From JAHBVL01 sp963712055 (GTDB lineage Bacteria; Chloroflexota; Chloroflexia; Thermomicrobiales; UBA6265): a DNA stretch of 64,000 nt. How positions within the stretch are numbered: the stretch's first letter is position 1; each line of letters begins with the position of its first letter. A program made the position numbers and the translations under genes. The stretch covers positions 1-64,000 of the forward strand of contig CAVQGN010000002.1 of NCBI GenBank assembly GCA_963712055.1, given 5' to 3'. The notes below the pieces were generated by a model. That model was not told the origin of the DNA. It searched no databases and saw only the letters and a program-made list of their open reading frames with translations. Below, in pieces: positions 51,319-60,312 of the stretch.

Positions 51319-52003
51319 AGATCGCTCGCCCTACCCGAACATGGGTGGCGCCTTCTTCGATCGCAACCTCAAAATCGTTCGTCATTCCCATCGACAGAAC
51401 CGTGAGATTTGCCTCTGGATATAGGCGATTCACTTCGATCTCAGCCTCGCGCAGTCGCGCGAAGACCCACCGAACCGATTCCGAATCCGCGGACAATGGC
51501 GCCATGGTCATCAATCCCCGGACGCAGAGATTTGGCTGGTCCAAAACGGAGCCGATAAACCCCCCGAGTTCCAGGAGCGGACACCCGCCTTTCTGCTCTT
51601 CCCCAGCGACATTCACCTCGATCAGGATCTCCTGGATCTTGTCTCGTCTTGCGGCCTGCCGCTGCAATTCCTGCACGAGTGATCCCCTGTCGACGGAGTG
51701 AATCAGATCGAAATGCTCTATCGCTTTTCCAGCTTTGTTCGATTGCAGCGAACCAATCATGTGGAGTCGAGCATCGGCTGGAAATGTGCTGTCGAAGCGA
51801 CTGAGCGCGTCCTGAATTCGGTTCTCGCCAAAATCACGCTGACCTGCAGCATAGGCCGCGTCGATTGCTGCGCGGTCCGCCGTTTTAGAGACCGCAATCA
51901 AGGTCACGTCTGCGGCGGTGCGGCCCGACCTGACCGCCGCAGCGGAGATCGTGGTCTGGACGCGCTGAAGTCGTTCAGCTATCAAAGTCTCGTTCATGAT
52001 CAC
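51308..52003 (-). CDS. yggS: YggS/PLPBP family pyridoxal-phosphate-binding protein
   Basis: PLP homeostasis protein, TIM-barrel alanine-racemase-like fold, 231 residues. The PLP lysine is Lys40 in LIAVSKTADRAAI; further blocks are GQRDFGENRIQDA, LHMIGSLQSNKAGKAIEH, HSVDRGSLVQELQ, IEVNVAGEEQKGG, and LSMGMTNDFEVAIEEGATHV with RVGRAIFG at the end. It acts as a PLP carrier, not an enzyme. It overlaps pgeF by four bases and precedes the MBL gene. Confidence 0.95.
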   Translation of the reverse strand: MIMNETLIAERLQRVQTTISAAAVRSGRTAADVTLIAVSKTADRAAIDAAYAAGQRDFGENRIQDALSRFDSTFPADARLHMIGSLQSNKAGKAIEHFDLIHSVDRGSLVQELQRQAARRDKIQEILIEVNVAGEEQKGGCPLLELGGFIGSVLDQPNLCVRGLMTMAPLSADSESVRWVFARLREAEIEVNRLYPEANLTVLSMGMTNDFEVAIEEGATHVRVGRAIFGG

Positions 52004-52857
52004 GTTCTTGCCTCACCCGGTTTGATGGCGATCATGGCTGCGAAACGACCGGTCAACGCCCCCTGACCGCGATGGCTGAACCACATGTCGCCTTCGCAGC
52101 GCGTGCAGTGACCAGAATGCTCGATACGGTCCGGGCTGATTCCCATTAACTTGAGCAGGATTGTGTTCGCCAAAAGGAGATCGAACGTCGTGCGCTCACC
52201 CGTCACAGCAATGGCGTCGTGACCATCGCTACCAGCATAGCGGTTCCACTGTTGGACGACGTCATCGCCAACTTCGTAGCATGCCCGGCAAATCGCAGGT
52301 CCCAAATAGGCATGGATCGAGTCGGCGGTCGCTCCGCAATCACGGATCATCGCACCCACGGTGCTGGCTACGACGCCGGAAGCGGTTCCGCGCCAACCCG
52401 CATGAATGGTTCCAATTGCACGCACACTTGGATCGTAGAGAACGATCGGCATGCAGTCTGCATGCGTGGTCATGAGGGTGATACCACTGTTCCGCGACAC
52501 CAGGCCGTCGGCTTTGCCTACAAGCGCCGATGCAGGGCTGGCGCCCTTGCCGGCATCATATTGATTGACGTATATCGCCCGAGTGCCATGCACCTGCCAT
52601 GGAACTGTGATTTCATCCGCAGCAACCCCGATTGCTTCGGTCCATCGCTGACGCATCAGCCAAGCTGCTTCCTTGTTCCGTGGTCGACTGAAACTGATAT
52701 TCCCGTCAGCCTCATCAATACCCGAGACCCGCCTGGTAATGCCATGAACGATTTCAGGGAATTGCAGCAGCATCTCGCTGCGAAGTGGCGTGAGGGAGTC
52801 AACCAGGGCTGCTTCTGAAGCCACCATCGGTTGCGATTCCGTTTTGACTGGGTTCAT
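52000..52857 (-). CDS. pgeF: peptidoglycan editing factor PgeF
   Basis: Zinc-dependent amidase/oxidoreductase-like protein of the YfiH/laccase-domain family, 285 residues; it removes wrong L-serine-containing precursors from the wall in E. coli. Conserved metal ligands are seen in TTHADCMPIVLYDPS and GTIHAGWRGTASGVV and the closing HCTRCEGDMWFSHR. Its overlap with the spermidine-synthase gene before it and yggS after it, four bases each, shows one translation-coupled operon. Confidence 0.93.
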   Translation of the reverse strand: MNPVKTESQPMVASEAALVDSLTPLRSEMLLQFPEIVHGITRRVSGIDEADGNISFSRPRNKEAAWLMRQRWTEAIGVAADEITVPWQVHGTRAIYVNQYDAGKGASPASALVGKADGLVSRNSGITLMTTHADCMPIVLYDPSVRAIGTIHAGWRGTASGVVASTVGAMIRDCGATADSIHAYLGPAICRACYEVGDDVVQQWNRYAGSDGHDAIAVTGERTTFDLLLANTILLKLMGISPDRIEHSGHCTRCEGDMWFSHRGQGALTGRFAAMIAIKPGEART

Positions 52858-54437
52858 TCGCCCTCCCGAGCGGCATCAAGAATCATTCGGTCGACCAGCA
52901 TTTCGATTGGCGCGTGATCGTCTGTATACGGCGCGATCGTCGCAGTCGCGAGGCGAGGATTCCCGCTCGCCAGAGCGTTCCCCGCAATTATCCCCTGAGT
53001 CGAGGCTGGGTCGAGATCTGCCGTCGCAGCTTCGAAAGCCGCGAGCGAGGCCGGCGCATTGGTGGCGAAGATCATCGTGTTCTCGTAGGCTCCGACGTCG
53101 ACGAGAAAGACATGGTCGAACGACGCCATCATGGTCGAGGCCAGCGCCTCCACGAGGCGATAATCCGTTTCGGTCCGACCCGCATTGACGACCACTACGC
53201 CGTTGGGATCGAGACGCTCTGCGGTCAGATCGAAGAACTCTTGCGTGGCCAGGTGAAAGGGGACATACGGTTGCCGGTAGGCGTCCAAACCGATCGTCTG
53301 ATAGCCACCCTCGGAATGACGCAAGAGATAGCGGCCATCACCCTGTTTAGTTTGAATCCTTGGATCGGAAAGTGAAAAATACTCGCGTCCGAGTTCGATG
53401 ATACGTGAGTCGATTTCAAAACCATCGATCTGGGCCTCGGGGTAAACATCAAGCATGGTCCGAGCTGCGGTGCCGCCGGCGATCCCGACTATTGCCGCGT
53501 TTTCGATCGGTATCGGTCCGGCGTCGAGGAAGAGCGGTGCCAGGGAGAAATAGTCCCAGGGACCTCCGGTCAGCACGGTGGCGGGATCGTAAATCGAATG
53601 AATCGCGTGGCCTTCATTAAGCGCCAGGAGATAAACACCGTTGTCATCGAGCACCTGGATGTAGTGGTACGCCGATTCTGTTTCCTCAACCAGAACACCA
53701 CGGTCAGCGGGTTTGATCTGACCGGCGCCTACCGTCGATTGCAACACGATCAAACCAATAGCGGTAGCGCCAACGGCGACGAGTGGGAGCAAGCGGCCGT
53801 GACTCACCACCATTGCCGCAGCGGCGATAACGGCCAGCAGGCCACCCAAAAGCAGAAATGTCTGACTGGTACCAAGGATCGGGATCAGAACGACGGTCGG
53901 AATAAAGCTGCCGAGAATGGATCCCGTGGTCGAAATCGCCCAGACGTTTCCCGCTGAGGAACCGGCAGTTCCCACGGAAGGTATTCGCAATCGAATGGCG
54001 AACGGGGTCACACATCCGAGGAGGGTCATCGGGATGGCAAGCAGGAGAATGACGGTGAACATCGAGCCAAGAAACGCGCCGGCGTCAGCATTGTCGATCG
54101 ATGGAAGAGAGATTTCCATAATGGGTTTGGCAATGGTGGGAATAAGCATAATGCTCAGACCAGCCGCGATCACCATTCCATAGAGAAGCCGGGCATCGGG
54201 ACGGCGATCGGCGATTCGCCCGCCAAAATGGTAACCAAGCGCCAGATACGCCATCGAAAAGCCGATCAAATTAGACCAGACGAATGTCGATGTGCCGAAA
54301 TAGGGCGCCAGGAGGCGTGAGGCCGAGAGTTCAACTCCAAGGCTGACCATCCCGGCGATGAATACCAGAGGAATGAGCATGCGGATGTCGGAGCTATAGG
54401 ACCTCTGGTCGGTTGGTGAGGCGACTCGGTGATTCAT
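52854..54437 (-). CDS. spermidine synthase-like protein fused to a membrane domain
   Basis: The protein has 527 residues. The N-terminal about 240 residues contain about seven membrane helices (VFIAGMVSLGVELSASRLL, AVIAAAAMVVSHG and others) as in the fused MFS/spermidine-synthase family. The C-terminal domain is a Rossmann methyltransferase-like fold typical of polyamine synthases: AAIVGIAGGTAARTMLDVYP, DGFEIDSRIIELGREYF, GDGRYLLRHSEGGYQTI. No S-adenosylmethionine decarboxylase is next to it, so whether it makes a polyamine is open. It heads the operon spermidine synthase-like, pgeF, yggS, YycJ. Confidence 0.88.
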   Translation of the reverse strand: MNHRVASPTDQRSYSSDIRMLIPLVFIAGMVSLGVELSASRLLAPYFGTSTFVWSNLIGFSMAYLALGYHFGGRIADRRPDARLLYGMVIAAGLSIMLIPTIAKPIMEISLPSIDNADAGAFLGSMFTVILLLAIPMTLLGCVTPFAIRLRIPSVGTAGSSAGNVWAISTTGSILGSFIPTVVLIPILGTSQTFLLLGGLLAVIAAAAMVVSHGRLLPLVAVGATAIGLIVLQSTVGAGQIKPADRGVLVEETESAYHYIQVLDDNGVYLLALNEGHAIHSIYDPATVLTGGPWDYFSLAPLFLDAGPIPIENAAIVGIAGGTAARTMLDVYPEAQIDGFEIDSRIIELGREYFSLSDPRIQTKQGDGRYLLRHSEGGYQTIGLDAYRQPYVPFHLATQEFFDLTAERLDPNGVVVVNAGRTETDYRLVEALASTMMASFDHVFLVDVGAYENTMIFATNAPASLAAFEAATADLDPASTQGIIAGNALASGNPRLATATIAPYTDDHAPIEMLVDRMILDAAREGE

Positions 54438-55113
54438 CCGGGTGATCTCTTTCGACAGCCAATGTCAGACACCGATGCCTGCTCTTCAGCGGCTGACACC
54501 TTTGGCGGGCCAATGGTAGCAGTCCGCGCTGTTACCGTTGACTCGGAGTCCCAGTGCGAGTGTAGTCATTGAATGAGCGCCAAACGGCTTCAAATCGATC
54601 CAGAGTCTCCAGCGTTCCCGGGAGTCGCGGATCAGGCTCAAGAAGGAGAGTTACGAGTGTTCTCTGCTTTTCGGCCGATTGGTGCTCGAGTGCCGGTCGG
54701 TCCCGGTAGTTGCGTTGATCCAATTGAACCAGAACGTTCCATCCCGGTCGGTACTCTCGAGGGAGATTCGTTCGAGCGGCGTGAAACTCCCCAGGAGTTG
54801 CTGGTTAGCCCTGCGGAGATGCACCGTTGTGGTCACGGAGGAAATTCTTCCTACCGTCGTCCTCCGCTCGTAGATTCAACCCGAGCGCCGGACGTCGTCA
54901 CCGCCACTCGAGATACAAGTGCAAGAACCCTCGAATCCGCGGTTTCGGCCCTTAGCGCGCGATTTTGGAGGTCGTGCAATCTTTGCGGACAATCACGATT
55001 ATCCGCATTGAGCAGAAGTCCCTGTTTTTCCCGATTCCCCTGCCATATTCACGCTGTCTGTAGAATTAGCGCACTGCTTTGTTTTGAAGCAGATCGATCC
55101 AGGACGAACCCGC
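54438..55113. other. unassigned region between operons
   Basis: This stretch of 676 bases lies between the divergent spermidine-synthase operon and the Nudix gene. Two short overlapping minus-strand frames (54836-54651 and 54723-54532) could be parts of one broken small protein of about 100 residues, with no family likeness. The rest has no open frame with a ribosome site. An AT-richer part near 55030-55075 may be the promoter of the Nudix gene. No RNA gene is recognised. Confidence 0.4.
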
Positions 55114-55575
55114 ATGCCAGGCATCTCGACCGATATCATCGACGCCTACGTCTTCCGTCATCACAACGGTCGCTCCGAGTTTCTGCTCCTGCGACGTCGA
55201 GGCGACGGTCCACTTGGCGAGACCTGGCACGGTGTCCATGGTCGATGCGAGCCCGGAGAAACTGCGGTCAACGCAGCCGTCCGGATCGTGAGACTGCAGA
55301 CCGGACTCGAGGGCCTCTCGGCCTATTCAGCCGACTTCATCAATCAGTTCTTCGATCATTCGAGCGATACCATCGTTCTAGCCCCTGTTCTGGCGTTTGA
55401 AGCGCCCAGCACCGCCAAGGTGACGCTCGACGCGGATTTCGACGATTACGCCTGGTGTGACCGGGATGAAGCGACCGGGCGTCTCACCTTTGCCGGGCAG
55501 CGTTGGGCTGTTCGTCATATCGACGACATCATTGCCCAGCCCGGAGCCGATGGCGACATCTACCGCCTGCCGTAA
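55114..55575 (+). CDS. Nudix-fold protein with a degenerate Nudix box
   Basis: The protein has 153 residues from the ATG at 55114 (an upstream TTG at 55084 is possible). The first half, DIIDAYVFRHHNGRSEFLLL, and the Nudix spacing GRCEPGET are normal, but the helix expected to hold the catalytic glutamates reads VRIVRLQTGL instead of REUxEExGU. None of the three catalytic Glu residues is present. The surrounding fold is intact (FINQFFDHSSDTIVLAPV). So it may bind nucleotides or act as a scaffold, not hydrolyse. A region rich in AT upstream holds its promoter; the gene before it is absent. Confidence 0.85.
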   Translation: MPGISTDIIDAYVFRHHNGRSEFLLLRRRGDGPLGETWHGVHGRCEPGETAVNAAVRIVRLQTGLEGLSAYSADFINQFFDHSSDTIVLAPVLAFEAPSTAKVTLDADFDDYAWCDRDEATGRLTFAGQRWAVRHIDDIIAQPGADGDIYRLP

Positions 55576-55669
55576 CGGAGCTCCGGTCAGAGTACGTTCC
55601 GTCACATCGCTGACGGCTATACTTATCTGCTTGAAGTCCCCGCTGGACGCTTCTTGACCGAAAGCTGCT

Positions 55670-57730
55670 ATGCCCGATTTTCGTATCGTTTCCGACCTAA
55701 AACCGACCGGCGATCAGCCGAAAGCCATCGCCGAACTGGTCGACGGCCTGCAGAGCAATCTCGCCAAACAAACCCTGCTCGGCGTTACCGGTTCCGGCAA
55801 GACTTTCACCATGGCGAACATCGTCGAAGCGATCAACCGCCCAACGCTCGTGCTCGCCCACAACAAAACGCTTGCCGCTCAGCTCTATTCTGAGTTCAAG
55901 GAATTCTTTCCGAAAAACGCAGTCGAGTATTTCGTCTCTTATTATGACTACTACCAGCCCGAAGCCTATGTCGCCCGGACGGATACATTTATCGAAAAAG
56001 ACACCGAGATCAACGAGGAAATCGACAAACTCCGCCATGCAGCGACTCGGTCTCTCTTGACCCGCAAAGACACGCTGATCGTGGCATCGGTCTCCTGTAT
56101 CTACGGTCTTGGTTCGCCCGAGGAATACCAGAGCACGGTTGTCTCCCTTCGTCGTGGCGGGCAAGCGCGGCGGGACAAGATAATCCGTCACCTTATCGAT
56201 ATCCAGTACGACCGCAACGATATGACTCTCATTCGCGGTTCGTTTCGCGCTCGAGGCGACACGATTGAGATCTTTCCAGCGTACGAGGAAATCGCCGTCC
56301 GGATTGAGTTTTTTGGCGACGAAATCGAGCGGATCGTCGATGTCGATCCGTTAACCGGAGAACTCCTGGTCGACCGTCTGGAAATCGACATCTATCCGGC
56401 CAAGCATTACGTGACCACGGCTGACAGTCTCAAAATCGGGATCGACCGAATCCAGACCGAACTGGCTGAGCAACTCGCGCTCTTCGAGCGGGAAGGAAAG
56501 GTTCTTGAGGCCGCCAGATTGCGACAGCGCACGATGTACGACATCGAGATGATGTCCGAAACTGGCATCTGCTCCGGGATCGAAAACTATTCGATGCATC
56601 TTTCCGGTCGCTTACCCGGGGAACAGCCGTCCACCCTGCTTGACTATTTCCCCGACGATTTCCTGATGTTCATCGATGAATCCCACATGTCACTGCCGCA
56701 AGTGCGCGGCATGCATGCTGGTGACCGCGCGCGGAAGGATGTTCTCGTCGAACACGGATTCCGGCTTCCAAGCGCGCGGGACAATCGTCCGCTCCGATTT
56801 GACGAGTTCGAAGAAATGCTGAATCAGGTTGTCTTCGTGTCAGCCACGCCTGGACCGTACGAACAGGAGCATTCCGAACGGGTGGTCGAACAGGTTATCC
56901 GACCTACTGGTTTGATTGATCCGGAGATATCCGTCCGACCGAGCAAGGGTCAGATTGACGATCTCCTGCACGAACTCAACGCTCGAGTGGCGCGTGGCGA
57001 ACGGGCGCTAGTGACCACCCTGACCAAACGCATGGCCGAAGACCTCGCCGACTACCTCAAGGAAATGGGAGTTCGCACCCATTATCTGCACAGCGAGATC
57101 GATACGCTCGAACGGATCGAGATTCTGCGTGATCTTCGCCTGGGGGTCTACGACGTTGTGGTTGGCATCAATCTTCTCCGGGAGGGACTGGACTTACCCG
57201 AGGTGTCGTTGGTCGCGATCCTGGATGCCGACAAGGAAGGCTATCTCCGTTCCGAAGGTGCGTTGATTCAAACAACTGGTCGCGCTGCCCGCCATGTCAA
57301 CGGACTCGTCATCATGTATGCCGACACGATGACCAGATCGATGAAAGCCGCGATCGACGAAACCTACCGACGACGTGATATTCAGATGGCGCACAACGAA
57401 GCCCATGGGATTACCCCGATCGGGATCATCAAGGACATCAAGGATCTGACTGACCGGGTCCGTCACGTCGCTGAAGATCAGGCAGAGTATCTGGCCAACG
57501 CGCAACCGGGCGAAGGCGTTATCGCGCAAATGCCGAAGGACGATTTACTCCGGTTGATCAAGGACATCGAATCGCAGATGAAAAAAGCGGCCAAGAACCT
57601 CGAGTTCGAGAAAGCGGCGCTCTTGCGCGACCAAGTGGTCGAGTTGCGCCGCGTCGCAGAACTCATTGTGGGCGACGCTCCGGGCAACCGCAGAGCCGCC
57701 CCGACTCCGGAAGGAACGAAGGTTTCATGA
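55670..57730 (+). CDS. uvrB: excinuclease ABC subunit B
   Basis: Nucleotide-excision-repair helicase of 686 residues. It begins FRIVSDLKPTGDQPKAI; Walker A GVTGSGKTF, the beta-hairpin region YYDYYQPEAYVARTDTFIEK, FIDESHMS, the C-terminal helicase motifs NLLREGLDLPEV and TGRAARHVNG, and the UvrC-binding UVR domain (DIESQMKKAAKNLEFEKAA) are all present. It stands at the head of a long plus-strand operon reaching past 63.9 kb. No clear LexA box is seen upstream; TATACT at 55618 may be its -10. Confidence 0.97.
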   Translation: MPDFRIVSDLKPTGDQPKAIAELVDGLQSNLAKQTLLGVTGSGKTFTMANIVEAINRPTLVLAHNKTLAAQLYSEFKEFFPKNAVEYFVSYYDYYQPEAYVARTDTFIEKDTEINEEIDKLRHAATRSLLTRKDTLIVASVSCIYGLGSPEEYQSTVVSLRRGGQARRDKIIRHLIDIQYDRNDMTLIRGSFRARGDTIEIFPAYEEIAVRIEFFGDEIERIVDVDPLTGELLVDRLEIDIYPAKHYVTTADSLKIGIDRIQTELAEQLALFEREGKVLEAARLRQRTMYDIEMMSETGICSGIENYSMHLSGRLPGEQPSTLLDYFPDDFLMFIDESHMSLPQVRGMHAGDRARKDVLVEHGFRLPSARDNRPLRFDEFEEMLNQVVFVSATPGPYEQEHSERVVEQVIRPTGLIDPEISVRPSKGQIDDLLHELNARVARGERALVTTLTKRMAEDLADYLKEMGVRTHYLHSEIDTLERIEILRDLRLGVYDVVVGINLLREGLDLPEVSLVAILDADKEGYLRSEGALIQTTGRAARHVNGLVIMYADTMTRSMKAAIDETYRRRDIQMAHNEAHGITPIGIIKDIKDLTDRVRHVAEDQAEYLANAQPGEGVIAQMPKDDLLRLIKDIESQMKKAAKNLEFEKAALLRDQVVELRRVAELIVGDAPGNRRAAPTPEGTKVS

Positions 57731-58713
57731 TCAAGCCCATCCTCCTCGTCCGATTGCTGGCGATGCTCTGTCTGGTACTCACCGCGGGTTCGATGCAGCT
57801 AATGAGTACTTCTGCCCAGACTGCGACCGCGACCGCAGAAGGCCCTTCTGGCAGCGCGGAAAGCGAACTGGCTGAAGAGCTCCCTCCGCCCGATCTCCCC
57901 TCTTCCAATGAAGAGGGCTACATCTTCGAACTCGACGCTTCGACGACGATCGATCTGAGCGCTGTTCCGCGGGAAGCGGTGGTCTATCAGCTCGTCTGGA
58001 AAGAACCAAGCGCCAATCGGGCTGCCCGCATCGCCGATAACCTCGGCGTCGACGGGGAGGTCAATGACCGCGGAAACGGGACGTTCGATGTGTCGGATGG
58101 CACGAACGAGATCTACGTCTCCTCAGCACTCGTTCAGTATTTCTCAGTTGCCCCAACCAGCGATGGTGACCTTCCGGAGGATGATGCGGCGATCTCCTAC
58201 GCCCGCGAATGGCTGCGTACGGCCGGACTCCTGCCCCAGGATGCGGATAGCGGCACAGTGACCAGTCGATCCGAAGAAACGAACCGCGTGACTGTCCTGT
58301 TCATGCCACTCGAACCGGAGAACCTGCTCGCGGCCTATCCGTCGGCGCTGATCACGGTTGGCACGGATGGCGTCGTTGTCGAAGCGTCGATTCGCTGGCC
58401 ACAGATCGAACGAGCGGATCTCTACCAGCTCAGGGACGCCAAAGATGCCTGGCAGGAGGTGGCCAGCGGACAGGCGTTTGTTCAAGTCGATCTTCCGGAC
58501 GATGTGGCCGCTGCAGATGGCACGGTTGTTGGGACAGTTACCTACAGCGATCTCGAAATAGCCTACACAACAGCCGGTCTGCCAGGTGGAACGCAGTACC
58601 TGGAACCGGTGTATGTCTTTTCCGGCCGGCTGAAAGTCGATGGCTCAGATGAGCAATTCCGAATCAAGGCCTTTGTTTCGGCTGTGGCCAACACCGGCGC
58701 TCCGGTTGGGTGA
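57727..58713 (+). CDS. secreted or anchored protein of unknown function
   Basis: The protein has 328 residues. A signal peptide (LLVRLLAMLCLVLTAGSM, then a cut near SAQT) is followed by a Pro/Glu/Ser-rich linker to about residue 65 and a folded part rich in strands. Seen: VYQLVWKEPSANRAARIADNLG, then VLFMPLEPENLLAAYPSALI and RADLYQLRDAKDAWQEVASG. No enzyme motif is visible. It resembles no family I know; it is likely an extracytoplasmic protein. The ATGA overlap with the uvrB stop couples it to uvrB, while aroQ follows by 10 bases. Confidence 0.78.
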   Translation: MIKPILLVRLLAMLCLVLTAGSMQLMSTSAQTATATAEGPSGSAESELAEELPPPDLPSSNEEGYIFELDASTTIDLSAVPREAVVYQLVWKEPSANRAARIADNLGVDGEVNDRGNGTFDVSDGTNEIYVSSALVQYFSVAPTSDGDLPEDDAAISYAREWLRTAGLLPQDADSGTVTSRSEETNRVTVLFMPLEPENLLAAYPSALITVGTDGVVVEASIRWPQIERADLYQLRDAKDAWQEVASGQAFVQVDLPDDVAAADGTVVGTVTYSDLEIAYTTAGLPGGTQYLEPVYVFSGRLKVDGSDEQFRIKAFVSAVANTGAPVG

Positions 58714-58723
58714 GAATGCGAAG

Positions 58724-59173
58724 ATGGAAGTCGTGAAGCCGAGACTCCTCCTGATCAACGGTCCAAATATCAATATGCTGGGAACGCGTGAACCTGGCAT
58801 ATATGGAACGAGCACGCTGAAAAGCATCGAGGAACGAGTGACGGCTCATGCCGCCGATGGCGACCCCGCTTTCTCGATTTCTACGTTTCAGTCAAACCAC
58901 GAAGGCGCGATCATTGATGTGATCCAGCAGCAGGGCATCGACGCGGCTGGCATCATTATCAACCCGGGCGCGTTCACCCATTATTCTTACGCGATCAGAG
59001 ACGCTGTCGCGGCGGTTGGAACGCCGACCATTGAGGTCCATCTTTCGAACATCCACGCGCGCGAGTCGTTTCGGCATGTTTCGGTGATCGCTGCGGTTGC
59101 CGTGGGGCAGATCGCCGGTTTTGGTCCAGATGGCTATCTCATGGCTGTCGATTATTTCAGGAGAAGAGATTAG
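58724..59173 (+). CDS. aroQ: 3-dehydroquinate dehydratase, type II
   Basis: Shikimate-pathway enzyme of 149 residues, dodecameric in the family. Start ATG 58724 gives LLLINGPNINMLGTREPGIY with the catalytic Tyr at 27, then FQSNHEGAIIDVIQ, IIINPGAFTHYSYAIRDAV and HLSNIHARESFRHVSVIA with the catalytic His. The open frame from 58640 overlaps the previous gene and is not used. It lies in the aroQ-pepP-efp-accB order known from many bacteria. Confidence 0.96.
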   Translation: MEVVKPRLLLINGPNINMLGTREPGIYGTSTLKSIEERVTAHAADGDPAFSISTFQSNHEGAIIDVIQQQGIDAAGIIINPGAFTHYSYAIRDAVAAVGTPTIEVHLSNIHARESFRHVSVIAAVAVGQIAGFGPDGYLMAVDYFRRRD

Positions 59174-59178
59174 ACGCC

Positions 59179-60312
59179 ATGACAAACACCGCGATCATCC
59201 CGTCAAGACTGGAAAAGGTTCGTACCATCCTTGCCGATGAGAACCTGGATGGTCTCCTGGTCACCGATCCCGATAATCGCCGCTATCTCTCGGGCTATAC
59301 CGCCAGCGACCATGGTCCGACCGAATCGGAAGGGGTGCTGCTGATCGGTACCAACGGTCAGACGCTGATGGCCGGTCCGAACAACGCCGAATGGGCGGCG
59401 GCCGATGCTCCTGACTACACGATCGTCCACTGGTCGCGACCCATTGACAAATCGATCGCAAAGGAAATCGACCGACTGGGTTGGGCACGCGTCGGTTTTG
59501 AACCTGAATCAACCTCATTTGCGCTCTGGTCGGGCATTAGCGAGTACGTCTCTTCCGCGAAGTTGGAACCGCTGGGGGATGGAATCGACCGACTGCGCTG
59601 GATCAAGGATGACGCCGAGATCGAGGCGCTGCAGGCTGTGGTCGCGTTGACGGACGCGGCGTTCGAGCAGGCCCGCGATTGGATCACCCCTGGTCTGACG
59701 GAACGCGAAGTCGCCCGGACGATCGAACGGATCTATCTCGAACTCGGAGCCGATGGCGCCTCGTTTCCAACGATCGTAGCCTCCGGCCCGAATGGCGCCC
59801 GACCCCACCATTCGCCATCAGACCGTCGACTTCGTGACGGCGATGTGGTGATTATCGATATGGGCGCTCTTCTCAACGGGTACTGTGGCGACCTCACCCG
59901 CACGCTCTTCATTGGCGACGTGAGCGACCAGGCACGAGAGATCTACGCCATTGTTGGGGCGTCGCAGCAGGCAGCGTTCAACGCGATTCGGGCTGGAGTG
60001 ACCGGCAAAGAAGTGGATCAAGCGTCACGGACGGTTTTCGAGGAAGGCGGGTATGCTGATTACATGATCCACAGCGTCGGTCATGGACTCGGACTCCGCG
60101 TTCACGATGGCCCATCGGTGTCGATCAAGGCCGAGGGTACGCTCGAACCGGGACATGTTGTCACGATCGAACCGGGATTGTACGTGCCGGGAGTTCTGGG
60201 TGTGCGGACCGAGGATGTCGTCCTCGTGGAGGAGAACGGCTATCGCCTCCTTTCTCACGCACCGAAAGCACCGTTCACCGTGGCCGTGAAAGCAGAGAAG
60301 GAAGCCTCATGA
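59179..60312 (+). CDS. pepP: Xaa-Pro aminopeptidase (M24 family)
   Basis: Dinuclear-metal peptidase of 377 residues that removes the residue before a proline. The creatinase-like N-domain (DGLLVTDPDNRRYLSGYTAS) is followed by the pita-bread domain with metal ligands in IDMGALLNGYCGDLTRT (two Asp), HSVGHGLGLRVHD (His), TIEPGLYVPG (Glu) and VRTEDVVLV (Glu). It follows aroQ by 5 bases and overlaps efp by four. Confidence 0.94.
   Translation: MTNTAIIPSRLEKVRTILADENLDGLLVTDPDNRRYLSGYTASDHGPTESEGVLLIGTNGQTLMAGPNNAEWAAADAPDYTIVHWSRPIDKSIAKEIDRLGWARVGFEPESTSFALWSGISEYVSSAKLEPLGDGIDRLRWIKDDAEIEALQAVVALTDAAFEQARDWITPGLTEREVARTIERIYLELGADGASFPTIVASGPNGARPHHSPSDRRLRDGDVVIIDMGALLNGYCGDLTRTLFIGDVSDQAREIYAIVGASQQAAFNAIRAGVTGKEVDQASRTVFEEGGYADYMIHSVGHGLGLRVHDGPSVSIKAEGTLEPGHVVTIEPGLYVPGVLGVRTEDVVLVEENGYRLLSHAPKAPFTVAVKAEKEAS

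Noticed and set aside
54573..55400. Plus-strand frame of 275 codons running into the Nudix gene
   Set aside because: It is arginine/serine/cysteine-rich, out of frame with the Nudix gene and has no ribosome site or known motif.
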